From CAZJFH01 sp964545205 (lineage in GTDB: Bacteria; Pseudomonadota; Alphaproteobacteria; Rhodospirillales; Magnetospirillaceae): 20,726 nucleotides of DNA. This document shows, in pieces, positions 12,641-20,379 of the stretch (positions within the stretch are counted from its first letter, which is position 1; each line of letters opens with the position of its first letter). The notes below the pieces were generated by a model. It worked only from the letters and a program-made list of their open reading frames with translations, was not told where the DNA came from and did not search any database. The stretch lies in assembly GCA_964545205.1 (NCBI GenBank), contig CAZJFH010000082.1, positions 1 to 20,726 of the forward strand, written 5' to 3'. The translations under genes and the position numbers were made by a program.

Positions 12641-15124
12641 CTAGTCCTTGATCCCCAGCCGGCGCCTGGCCTTGGCGTCGAAATGCTGGCGGGTTTCGGC
12701 CATCGGCGCCCAGGGGTCCTGCTTGAGGCTCGACAGCCGGCGGAGGATCGTCTCGACGGTGAAATGATCGGAGCGGATGCCGGATTCCAGCTCGCTCCAG
12801 GCCAGCGGCACCGCCACCGGCGCGCCGGGGCGGGCGCGGGTCGAGTAGGGGGCGACGAAGGTCGCCGTGCGCTGGTTGCGCAGGTAGTCGAGGAAGATGC
12901 GGCCCTGGCGCCTGGCCTTGGCCATGTTGACGGTGTAGCGCGCCGGCTCGGCCTCGGCGATCCTGGTCACCACCGCCTTGGTCAGCGCCTTGGCCTCGTC
13001 CCAGTCGTGGCTGCCGTCGAGCGGCGCCACCACGTGCAGGCCCTTGCCGCCGGTGGTCTTGACGAAACTCGCCAGACCGAGCTCGTCGAGGAAGTCGCGC
13101 ACCGTGCGCGCGCCCTCGACGATCCGCGACCACGGAATCTCCGGATCGGGGTCGAGGTCGAACACCACCACGTCGGGATGCTCGGTGTCGGCGACGCGGC
13201 TGCCCCAGGTGTGGATCTCCAGCGTGCCGACCTGGACCAGGCCGAGCAGGCCCCGGACGTCCTCGACGTAGAGGTACGGCTGCACGTGCTCGCGCTCGGC
13301 GACCATCCGCTTGTGGATGCCGGCGGGCAGGCCGGTGCCGGCGTGGCGCTGGTAGAAGCATTCCTTCTCGTGGCCCTGCGGGCAGCGCACCAGGGTCAGC
13401 AGGCGGTTCGCGACATGCGGCAGGATCCAGTCGGCGACCTCGGCGTAATAGGTCGCCAGCCCCTGCTTGGTGATGCCCTGCTGGCCCCACAGCACGCGGT
13501 CGGGGCTGGTCAGGCGCACCGTCTCGAGCGTCTTCGCGACCTCGGGCCGCGGCTTCAGGGTGACGACGCCGCTCTCGCGCACCACCTCGTCGGGCCGCTT
13601 GTCGAGGCGCAGGCCCTGGAACGACGGATGCCGCAGCAGGCCGTCGCGGGTCCACTGCGTGAACTCGACCTCGGCGACCAGCTTCGGCTCGACCCAGGTG
13701 GCGCCCTTCTCCTTGGGCGGGTTGGCGACCGGCGGCTCGGGCAGCCTGGTCGGCTCGAGTCGCGCCAGCAACTCGCCCAGCATCTTCTCGGAGAAGCCGG
13801 TGCCGACCTTGCCGGCATAGGTCAGGCCGTGCTCGCCGTTGACCGCCACCAGCAGCGCCCCCAGCCCCTTGCGGCCGCCCTGCGGCGGCGTGTAGCCGAC
13901 GACGACGAATTCCTGCCGCGACAGGCATTTCGATTTGATCCAGTCGCGGTTGCGCCCGGGCCGATAGGGCCGGTCGCGGCGCTTCGAGACCACGCCCTCC
14001 AGCGCGAAGGAGCAGGCGCGCTCGCGCACCTCGGGGCCGCGGCCGTCGAAATGGTCGCTGTAGCGCAAGGCCCCGCCCGGCTCGGCCAGCAGCTCGCGCA
14101 ACAGCGCCTTTCGTTTCTCCAGCGCAACGTCCGTCAGGTCGACGCCGTCATGGTGCAGCAGGTCGAAGACGAAATAGACCAGCGCCTCGCCGCGACCGTC
14201 CGACAGCGCCTCCTGCAGCGCCTGGAAGTTCGAGGCGCCGTGGCTGTCGAGCACCACCACCTCGCCGTCGAGCAGCGCCGCGTCGACCGGCAGCCCGGCC
14301 GCGTGCGCGCCCAGCGGCGCGAACCTGTCGGTCCAGTCGAGGCCGTGGCGGGTGAACAGTCGCGCCCTGCCGTTCTCGATCCGACACAGGGCGCGGTAGC
14401 CGTCGTACTTGATCTCGTGCAGCCACTCCCCGCCCTCGGGGGCCTCGGCCATCAGGGTGGCGAGCTGCGGCGCCGGCGCCGCCTCCGGCAGCGGCCGCCG
14501 GACGGCGCCCTCGAGCGCGGCGGCGTCGGTGCGGTCGCGGTTCGAGCGCCACACCCGGTCCTGGTCGGCGGCGACGGCGTCGAGGTCGCGGCCCGAGGCG
14601 ACGCTCAAGGGTTCCTCGGCGCAGACGTCGCGGCCGTCGGCCAGGTCGTCGCGCTCCTTGATCAGCAGCCAGTTGTCGCGCTTCTCGTTGCCGCGCTTCG
14701 GCATGCGGATCAGCGCCCAGCCGCCCTTCAGTTTCTCGCCGTGCAGGGTGAACTTCAGCCGCCCCTTGCGCAGGCCCTCGTGCGGGTCGCCCTTCGGCGT
14801 CCAGGTGCCGCGGTCCCACAGCAGCACGGTGCCGCCGCCGTATTCGCCCTTGGGGATCGTGCCCTCGAAGCCGCCGTAGTCGAGCGGGTGGTCCTCGGTC
14901 ATCACCGCCAGGCGCTTGTCGGACGGCGCGTAGCTGGGGCCCTTGGTCACCGCCCAGCTCTTGAGCACGCCGTCGAGCTCGAGGCGGAAGTCGTAGTGCA
15001 GCCGCCGCGCGGCGTGCTTCTGGACCACGAACGCCCCGGCCGGGCCGGTCTCCTGGCTCACCGCGCCCGCCGGCTCGGGCGTCCTGGTGAAGTCGCGCTT
15101 GCGCCGGTATTCCTCGAGTGCCAT
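12641..15124 (-). CDS. ligD: LigD, ATP-dependent DNA ligase of non-homologous end joining
   Basis: LigD processes and seals double-strand breaks, normally recruited by Ku. The 827 residues carry all three modules in the order phosphoesterase, ligase, polymerase. The phosphoesterase spans about 10-165 with HYDFRLE at 43-49 and EDHPLDYGGFEG. The ligase spans about 215-510: nucleotidylated lysine K239 in EIKYDGYR, DGEVV 286-290, EGVVSKR 376-382 and WIKSKC 395-400. The primase-like polymerase spans about 535-820: catalytic FDLDPDP with D656 and D658, GGKGLHVV 692-699 and FLDYLRN with D746. The frame extends 155 codons upstream, but those are antisense to the next gene; conserved sequence begins at MALEEYRRKRDF (15124). 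No ku gene is in the window. It is divergent from the PRC-barrel gene. Confidence 0.96.
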   Translation of the reverse strand: MALEEYRRKRDFTRTPEPAGAVSQETGPAGAFVVQKHAARRLHYDFRLELDGVLKSWAVTKGPSYAPSDKRLAVMTEDHPLDYGGFEGTIPKGEYGGGTVLLWDRGTWTPKGDPHEGLRKGRLKFTLHGEKLKGGWALIRMPKRGNEKRDNWLLIKERDDLADGRDVCAEEPLSVASGRDLDAVAADQDRVWRSNRDRTDAAALEGAVRRPLPEAAPAPQLATLMAEAPEGGEWLHEIKYDGYRALCRIENGRARLFTRHGLDWTDRFAPLGAHAAGLPVDAALLDGEVVVLDSHGASNFQALQEALSDGRGEALVYFVFDLLHHDGVDLTDVALEKRKALLRELLAEPGGALRYSDHFDGRGPEVRERACSFALEGVVSKRRDRPYRPGRNRDWIKSKCLSRQEFVVVGYTPPQGGRKGLGALLVAVNGEHGLTYAGKVGTGFSEKMLGELLARLEPTRLPEPPVANPPKEKGATWVEPKLVAEVEFTQWTRDGLLRHPSFQGLRLDKRPDEVVRESGVVTLKPRPEVAKTLETVRLTSPDRVLWGQQGITKQGLATYYAEVADWILPHVANRLLTLVRCPQGHEKECFYQRHAGTGLPAGIHKRMVAEREHVQPYLYVEDVRGLLGLVQVGTLEIHTWGSRVADTEHPDVVVFDLDPDPEIPWSRIVEGARTVRDFLDELGLASFVKTTGGKGLHVVAPLDGSHDWDEAKALTKAVVTRIAEAEPARYTVNMAKARRQGRIFLDYLRNQRTATFVAPYSTRARPGAPVAVPLAWSELESGIRSDHFTVETILRRLSSLKQDPWAPMAETRQHFDAKARRRLGIKD

Positions 15125-15203
15125 CGCATTTCCCTCGACATTGCCGTGAACGCCCGCCGCCCGGCGCTGTTCCATGGGAGCGACACGACGAGGGAGCCGA
15201 AGC

Positions 15204-16100
15204 ATGCGCACCGCCCATGCCGCGCTGCTTGCCGCCGTCCTGGCCTGGCCGGCGACGGCGGCACAGCGGCAGCAGGAGGAAAGCGCCGCGGTTCCGGCGC
15301 CCGGCGGTCCGCCGGCCGCGACGGCGCCGGCCGCGCCGCCGCCGGCGGTCGTGCGGCTGGTGCCGGCGCGCCGGCTCGTCGGCCGGCGGCTGCTCGACGC
15401 CGCCGGCGAGCCGCTGGGCGAGGTGCGGATGCTGACCGTCGACCTCGCCGAGCACCGGGTGCGCCACCTGCTGGTGCGCGAGCCGGCGGAGAAGACCGAC
15501 AAGCTGCGCCCGGTGCCGTGGGAGGTGCTGCGCCCGATTCCCGCCCAGGGCGCGCTGCGCAGCGAGGTGGTGCGCGACGCGCTGGCCAAGCCGCCGCTCT
15601 ACGAGCCCGGCCAGCTCGCCGCGCTCACCGGCCCGGCGGCGAACGCCGCGATCCGCGACTTCTACGGCCTGCCGAAGGGAGCCGCCGCCGGGACGCCGGC
15701 GCGGCCGCTGATGCTGCTCGACGGCGACGGGCTGGCGACGCTGGAGGCCCCCGGGCAGGCGCCGGAACGGCCGCCGGCGCGCGACGCCGCCGGCGACCGC
15801 GTGCTGGCGCCCGACGGCGCCGCCCTCGGCCATGTCGACGAGGTGATGATCGAGCCGGCGACCGGCGCGGTGCCGTTCGTGCTGATGGCGCGCGGCGGCT
15901 TCCTCGGCCTCGGCCAGGAATGGGTGCCGGTGCCGCTCTCGGCGCTGGCCTGGGACGCCGAGGCCGGCGGCTACCGCCTGCAGGGCGCGCCGCGCAAGCT
16001 GGCCGGCCATCCCCGCGAGGCAGAGCCGCCACGCCGGGTGCGGCGCGAGGATCTCGAGGAGCTGCGCCGGCGCTTCGAGCCGGCCGCGCCGCAGCGATGA
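15204..16100 (+). CDS. Exported protein with two PRC-barrel domains
   Basis: A 298-residue protein with a signal peptide (about residues 1-20, AWPATAA before QRQQ), then a Pro/Ala-rich linker to about 50. The first PRC-barrel is about 52-112 (ARRLVGRRLLDAAGEPLGEV, with PVPWEVLRPI). The second is about 196-265 (GDRVLAPDGAALGHVDEVMI, with WVPVPLSALAWD). PRC-barrels are small beta-barrels found in photosynthetic reaction-centre H subunits, RimM and many periplasmic stress proteins. The precise role is unknown. A charged helix ends the protein (REDLEELRRRFE). I preferred the ATG at 15204, which begins the signal peptide and has GAGGGAG upstream, over the ATG at 15174. It is divergent from ligD, with 79 bases between start codons; a DNA-damage link is only speculation. 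Confidence 0.82.
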   Translation: MRTAHAALLAAVLAWPATAAQRQQEESAAVPAPGGPPAATAPAAPPPAVVRLVPARRLVGRRLLDAAGEPLGEVRMLTVDLAEHRVRHLLVREPAEKTDKLRPVPWEVLRPIPAQGALRSEVVRDALAKPPLYEPGQLAALTGPAANAAIRDFYGLPKGAAAGTPARPLMLLDGDGLATLEAPGQAPERPPARDAAGDRVLAPDGAALGHVDEVMIEPATGAVPFVLMARGGFLGLGQEWVPVPLSALAWDAEAGGYRLQGAPRKLAGHPREAEPPRRVRREDLEELRRRFEPAAPQR

Positions 16101-16335
16101 CCCGCCGGTCCCGCCGGCGCCGGCACATCGGGATTAGCCCGCCGGTGGCGGTCGCGGCGGCGTCGCGCGCGCTGGCGGGGATCGCCGCCGCCGCCGCGCC
16201 GCTATCCCAAGGACGGCGGCGCCACTCCCAAGGAACAAACCGCCCGCGGCGGCATTTACGAGGCTAGCCGTGGGACGACAGCCCTGCGCACCGATGGGTG
16301 CGCCCGCGGCCGCTCGTTCGCAACAGGAGGTTTGG

Positions 16336-16722
16336 ATGAAGAAAGTTCTTCCCCTTGCCGTCGCCGCCGCCGTCATGGCAATGGCGGCCGGGTCGGCCAA
16401 CGCCCAGACATACGGCGACGACACCCGGCGCACCAACCAGCAGTACTCGGACACGCTGCGCAAGGGCAAGGCCGCGCCGGTGACCGAGACCCGCCGGGTG
16501 CTGCGCCAGCGCATCGCCACCATCCCGCTCGAGGATCAGTTCCCCTGCCAGGGCACCGACAATCCGAGCGGCCTGCCGAGCAACTGCGACTGGAACGACG
16601 AGTCCGGCCCGCAGGAGGATTTCATCCGCTCGCACATCCCGATCAGCGGCTCGAACCAGGTCGGCGAGCTCGACCCGCAGGAGGCGCCTCCGGGCTATCT
16701 GCGCGGTCCGATCTACGACTGA
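16336..16722 (+). CDS. Small exported protein of unknown function
   Basis: A 128-residue protein with a textbook signal peptide (MKKVLPLAVAAAVMAMAAGS, then ANA before QTYG; cleavage near residue 23). The mature part is hydrophilic, with two cysteines (FPCQGT and SNCDWN) that could form one disulfide, and an acidic, Pro-rich end (PQEAPPGYLRGPIYD). I do not recognise the family. AGGAGG (16325-16330) gives a strong ribosome site for the ATG at 16336; the longer frame from 16270 would bury the signal peptide. The 235 bases before it, back to 16100, hold no gene or promoter that I can support. Confidence 0.75.
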   Translation: MKKVLPLAVAAAVMAMAAGSANAQTYGDDTRRTNQQYSDTLRKGKAAPVTETRRVLRQRIATIPLEDQFPCQGTDNPSGLPSNCDWNDESGPQEDFIRSHIPISGSNQVGELDPQEAPPGYLRGPIYD

Positions 16723-16734
16723 CGCCGCTTCCGG

Positions 16735-16758
16735 CGGAAGGCCCCGCGGGGCCTTCCG
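16735..16758. terminator. Hairpin between convergent genes, likely bidirectional terminator
   Basis: CGGAAGGCCC (16735-16744) pairs with GGGCCTTCCG (16749-16758) around a CGCG loop, a perfect 10-bp stem. It lies 12 bases after the exported-protein stop and 9 bases from the end of the convergent ychF gene. There is no T-run on either side, so termination strength is uncertain. Confidence 0.6.
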
Positions 16759-16767
16759 GTCGGGGTG

Positions 16768-17868
16768 TCAGACGTTGAACAGGAAGTGGAAGACGTCGCC
16801 GTCGCGCACGACGTAGTCGCGGCCCTCCAGGCGCATCTTGCCGGCTTCCTTGGCGCCCTGCTCGCCGTTGCAGGCGATGAAGTCCTCGTACGAGATGGTC
16901 TCGGCGCGGATGAAGCCGCGCTCGAAGTCGGAATGGATCGCGCCGGCCGCCTCCGGCGCCTTGGCGCCGCGGCGCACCGTCCAGGCGCGGGCCTCCTTCG
17001 GCCCGACCGTGAAGAAGGTCAGCAGGTTCAGCAGCGAATACCCGGCGCGGATGACGCGCGCCAGGCCGGTCTCGGCCAGGCCGAGATCGGCCAGGAAGGC
17101 GCGCTTCTCCTCGTCGTCGCCGAGCTGCGCCACTTCGGCCTCGATCGCCGCCGAGATGACCACGGCCGAGGCGCCCTCGGCCTCGGCGCGGGCGAACACC
17201 TTGGCCGAATGCTCGTTGCCCTCGGCGGCCGAGCCCTCGTCGACGTTGCAGGCGTAGAGCACCGGCTTCGAGCTCAGCAGCCCGAGCTGGCCGAGCATGC
17301 GCCTGCCGTCGGCGTCGAGTTCGACGGCGCGGGCCGGCTTGCCCTCGCGCAGCGCCGCCAGCACCGGCTCCATCACCGCGAGCTGCTCCTTCGACTCCTT
17401 GTCGCCGCCCTTGGCCTTCTTCTGCGCCGCGACGACGCGGCGCTCGAGGCTGTCGAGGTCGGCCAGCATCAGCTCGGTCTCGATGGTCTCGGCGTCGCGG
17501 ATCGGATCGACGTTGCCCTCGACATGGGTGACGTCGGAATCCTCGAAGCAGCGCAGGACGTGGATGATGGCGTCGACCTCGCGGATGTTGGCGAGGAACT
17601 GGTTGCCCAGGCCCTCGCCGCGCGAGGCGCCGCGCACCAGCCCGGCGATGTCGACGAATTCGAGCTGGGTCGGGATGACCTTGGCCGATTTGGCGATCGC
17701 CGCCAGCTTGTCCAGCCGCTCGTCCGGCACCGCGACGCGGCCGACATTCGGCTCGATGGTGCAGAACGGATAATTCGCCGCCTGGGCGGCGGCGGTCGAG
17801 GTCAGGGCGTTGAAGAGCGTGGACTTGCCGACGTTCGGCAGGCCGACGATGCCGCAGTTAAATCCCAT
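16768..17868 (-). CDS. ychF: Redox-regulated ATPase YchF (Obg-like)
   Basis: YchF is a universally conserved TRAFAC-class ATPase that binds ribosomes and is tied to oxidative stress responses. The 366 residues are full length. The P-loop is GLPNVGKST (9-17), FVDIAGLV is the G3 region, and NVDE replaces the GTP-specific NKxD, consistent with ATP preference. A coiled-coil insertion (DLDSLERRVVAAQKKAKGG) follows G3, and the C-terminal TGS domain begins near LTFFTVGP. Its start overlaps the end of pth by 11 bases, so the two are translationally coupled in the prs-rplY-pth-ychF unit. Confidence 0.97.
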   Translation of the reverse strand: MGFNCGIVGLPNVGKSTLFNALTSTAAAQAANYPFCTIEPNVGRVAVPDERLDKLAAIAKSAKVIPTQLEFVDIAGLVRGASRGEGLGNQFLANIREVDAIIHVLRCFEDSDVTHVEGNVDPIRDAETIETELMLADLDSLERRVVAAQKKAKGGDKESKEQLAVMEPVLAALREGKPARAVELDADGRRMLGQLGLLSSKPVLYACNVDEGSAAEGNEHSAKVFARAEAEGASAVVISAAIEAEVAQLGDDEEKRAFLADLGLAETGLARVIRAGYSLLNLLTFFTVGPKEARAWTVRRGAKAPEAAGAIHSDFERGFIRAETISYEDFIACNGEQGAKEAGKMRLEGRDYVVRDGDVFHFLFNV

Positions 17869-18499
17869 CCTTGGGCTCCGGGTCCTTGGCGTGCTGGGGG
17901 GCTTGTTTCGGCGGTTTCGGCGGCTTCGGCGGCGCCGTCAGCCGCGTCACGGTGTTCATGAACTGGGTGTCGCTGCCCGAAAGCAGCAGCGGCAGGGCCT
18001 GGGCGACGGCGTCGAGCATCGGCTCGAGCCAGGGCTGGTCGGCCTTGTGGAAGTCGGACAGCACGTGGCCGGTGACCCGGTCCTTGTCGCCCGGATGGCC
18101 GATGCCGATGCGCACCCGCCAGTAGTCCTTGCCGAGATGGGAATCGATGCTCTTCAGCCCGTTGTGGCCGCCGGCGCCGCCGCCCTTCTTGACGCGGACC
18201 TTGCCGGGCGGCAGGTCGAGCTCGTCGTGCAGCACCACGATGTCGGCCAGGTCGATCTTGTGGAAGCGCGCCGCCGCGGCCACCGACTGGCCCGACAGGT
18301 TCATCCAGGTCTCGGGCTTGAGCACCAGGACCTTCTCGCCCTCGATGATGCCCTCGGTCAGCTGGCCCTGGAACTTGGCGCGCCAGGGGCCGAACGAAGG
18401 ATGGCGGCGGACGAACTCGTCCACCGCCATGTAGCCGACGTTGTGGCGGTTCCTGGCGTAGCCCGAGCCCGGGTTGCCGAGTCCCACCACCAGACGCAT
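17858..18499 (-). CDS. pth: Peptidyl-tRNA hydrolase
   Basis: Pth cleaves peptidyl-tRNAs that drop off ribosomes and recycles the tRNA. The 213 residues include the active-site set: N9 in GLGNPG, catalytic H19 in RHNVG, N67 in WMNLSG, D92 in LHDELDLPPG and N113 in GGHNGLKSI. The family usually ends near residue 190; here an added tail from about 189 to 213 is made of Pro, Lys and acidic residues (PPKPPKPPKQ), probably disordered. The gene begins 3 bases after rplY and overlaps ychF by 11 bases, a common alphaproteobacterial arrangement. Confidence 0.97.
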   Translation of the reverse strand: MRLVVGLGNPGSGYARNRHNVGYMAVDEFVRRHPSFGPWRAKFQGQLTEGIIEGEKVLVLKPETWMNLSGQSVAAAARFHKIDLADIVVLHDELDLPPGKVRVKKGGGAGGHNGLKSIDSHLGKDYWRVRIGIGHPGDKDRVTGHVLSDFHKADQPWLEPMLDAVAQALPLLLSGSDTQFMNTVTRLTAPPKPPKPPKQAPQHAKDPEPKDGI

Positions 18500-18502
18500 C
18501 GT

Positions 18503-19123
18503 TTACGCTTCGCCGCCTTCGGCGGTCTCCTCGGTCGCGGCCTCGGCGCGGGCCACGGTCGGCGGCGCGATGGTCGCGATCGTGAAGTCGCGGTCGGCGA
18601 TCGCCGGCTTGACGCCCTCGGCCAGCGTGACGGCGCTGATGTGGATCGAATCGCCGATCTCGGTGCCGGTCAGGTCGATGTCCAGCGCCTTCGGGATGTT
18701 GTCCGGGGCGCAGACCAGCTCGACGTCGTGGCGCACGACGTTCAGCACGCCGCCGCGCTTGATGCCGGGCGACTTTTCCTGGTTGACGAAGTGCACCGGC
18801 ACGTTGACGTGCACGACGCTCTCCTTGCTGACGCGCAGGAAGTCGACGTGCAGCGGCATGTCGGTGACCGGATGAAGCTGCAGATCCTTGGCCAGGGTGC
18901 GCTCGGTCTTGCCGTTGCCGAGGTCGACCTCGAACAGGCGGGTCTTGAAGCCGGGCTTGTGCAGCTCGGCGATCAGGTGGCGCGGCTCGAGCGAGATCAG
19001 GACGGGCTCCTGCCCGGCGCCGTAGATCACGCCGGGAACGCGGCCGCTCCGGCGAGTCGCCCGCGCGGGCCCCTTGCCGCTACGGTCCCGCAGCTCGGCG
19101 GGAAGATTGCTGATGTCGGTCAT
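18503..19123 (-). CDS. rplY: 50S ribosomal protein L25 / general stress protein Ctc
   Basis: A 206-residue L25 of the long Ctc type: an N-terminal 5S rRNA-binding beta-barrel (about 1-95, with ATRRSGRVPGVIYG and LHPVTDMPLHVDFLRV), then the TL5-like C-terminal beta domain (about 96-185, GIKRGGVLNVVRHDVEL and IHISAVTLAEGV), and an Ala/Glu-rich tail (ARAEAATEETAEGGEA). I chose the ATG at 19123, with GGAG six bases upstream, over a TTG four codons earlier at 19135. It sits 3 bases ahead of pth on the same strand. A long inverted repeat separates it from prs. Confidence 0.96.
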   Translation of the reverse strand: MTDISNLPAELRDRSGKGPARATRRSGRVPGVIYGAGQEPVLISLEPRHLIAELHKPGFKTRLFEVDLGNGKTERTLAKDLQLHPVTDMPLHVDFLRVSKESVVHVNVPVHFVNQEKSPGIKRGGVLNVVRHDVELVCAPDNIPKALDIDLTGTEIGDSIHISAVTLAEGVKPAIADRDFTIATIAPPTVARAEAATEETAEGGEA

Positions 19124-19217
19124 GGTCGTCTCCAATACGGAAAGCGGCGCGGCCTCCAGGGGTGCCGTCGCCGAAGCGGCTTCGTTTACACCGCGCCGGG
19201 GTTCGGATCAACCATTA

Positions 19218-19326
19218 ACCACAGAGGCACAGAGACACAGAGAAGCCACCGAGGGGGATTTCGGCGCGCCTGCGGCGCGCAGTCCCGCTTCTCGGTGCGT
19301 CCTCTGTGTCTCTGTGCCTCTGTGGT
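19218..19326. repeat. Long inverted repeat (CACAGAGGCACAGAGACAC type), copy 2
   Basis: The arms are a perfect 25-bp inverted repeat at 19218-19242 and 19302-19326, each beginning from its outer end ACCACAGAGGCACAGAGACA. They enclose a 59-base spacer that has its own short palindromic core (GGCGCGCCTGCGGCGCGC). It fills the gap between prs and rplY, starting 12 bases after the prs stop. The same arms occur at 2248-2331, there with mismatches. It looks like a dispersed palindromic element that could fold in RNA and act on transcript ends or stability between the two genes. Confidence 0.85.
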
Positions 19327-19338
19327 GAGACCGGCGTC

Positions 19339-20271
19339 TCAGTCGAACAGGCTGGAGACCGAGCGTTCCTCGGAGATGCGCTGGATCGATTCGGCCATCA
19401 GCGGCGCGATCGAGAGCTGGCGGATGTTGTGGGCCAGCTTGACCGGCTCGGTGGCCGGGATGGAATCGGTGGTCACCAGTTCCTGCAGCGGCGAGGCGGT
19501 GACGCGGGCCACCGCGCCGCCCGACAGCACGCCGTGGGTGACGTAGGCCGAGACCGACACCGCGCCGTGCTCCATCAGCGCCACCGCGGCGTTGCACAGG
19601 GTGCCGGCGGAATCGACGATGTCGTCGATCAGCAGGCAGCGGCGGCCGCGGACGTCGCCGATGATGTTCATCACCTCGGAGACGCCGGCGCGCTCGCGGC
19701 GCTTGTCGATGATGGCGAGGTCGGCGTCGATGCGGCTGGCGATCAGGCGGGCGCGCACGACGCCGCCGACGTCGGGCGAGACCACCATCAGGCTGTCGCC
19801 CTCGTAGCGCATCTGGATGTCGTGGGTGAACACCGGCGCCGCGTAGAGATTGTCGAGCGGGATGTCGAAGAAGCCCTGGATCTGGCCCGAGTGCAGGTCC
19901 AGCGTCACGACGCGGTCGGCGCCGGCGGTGGTGATCAGGTTGGCGACCAGCTTGGCCGAGATCGGCGTGCGCGGACCCGACTTGCGGTCCTGGCGGGCGT
20001 AGCCGAAATACGGGATCACCGCGGTGATGCGGCGCGCCGAGCCGCGGCGCAGCGCGTCCAGCGTGACCAGCAGCTCCATGACGTTGTCGTTGGCCGGATA
20101 GCAGGTCGACTGCACGACGAAGACGTCCTCGCCGCGGACGTTCTCGTGGATCTCGACGAACACTTCCATGTCCGAGAAGCGCCGGATGCTCGCCTTGGTG
20201 ATGGCGAGATTCAGATAGCTGCCGATCGCCTCGGCCAGCGGGCGATTGCTGTTGCAGGCGAGAATCTTCAT
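19339..20271 (-). CDS. prs: Ribose-phosphate pyrophosphokinase (PRPP synthetase)
   Basis: Prs transfers pyrophosphate from ATP to ribose 5-phosphate, giving PRPP for nucleotide, histidine, tryptophan and NAD synthesis. The 310 residues are normal length. Signatures: SDMEVFVEI near 33-41, the ATP-binding PYFGYARQDRKSGPR (87-101), the metal-binding TLDLHSGQIQGFFDIP (123-138), and the PRPP loop CLLIDDIVDSAGT (212-224). The start is the ATG at 20271 (MKILACNSNRPLA), with GAGGG about 8 bases upstream; the open frame further upstream is not conserved. It heads the rplY-pth-ychF strand group but is separated from rplY by the repeat at 19218-19326. Confidence 0.97.
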   Translation of the reverse strand: MKILACNSNRPLAEAIGSYLNLAITKASIRRFSDMEVFVEIHENVRGEDVFVVQSTCYPANDNVMELLVTLDALRRGSARRITAVIPYFGYARQDRKSGPRTPISAKLVANLITTAGADRVVTLDLHSGQIQGFFDIPLDNLYAAPVFTHDIQMRYEGDSLMVVSPDVGGVVRARLIASRIDADLAIIDKRRERAGVSEVMNIIGDVRGRRCLLIDDIVDSAGTLCNAAVALMEHGAVSVSAYVTHGVLSGGAVARVTASPLQELVTTDSIPATEPVKLAHNIRQLSIAPLMAESIQRISEERSVSSLFD

Positions 20272-20379
20272 TCCGGTACCCTCGACACCCCACCCATCCG
20301 GGCCGCCCCAGGATGGCCCCTCACGACGCGGCCGGACTGTAACAGTCGCCCCCCGGCATGTAAATGCCATCTTCCGGGC

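Noticed and set aside
15125..15589. N-terminal extension of ligD
   Set aside because: The in-frame extension is antisense to the signal peptide and first PRC-barrel of the divergent gene, and LigD homology begins at MALEEYRRKRDF.
12422..16267. A 1281-codon + strand open frame across ligD
   Set aside because: It is antisense to ligD and out of frame with the PRC-barrel gene; its translation is low-complexity (His, Arg, Ala, Val, Gly) without recognisable domains.
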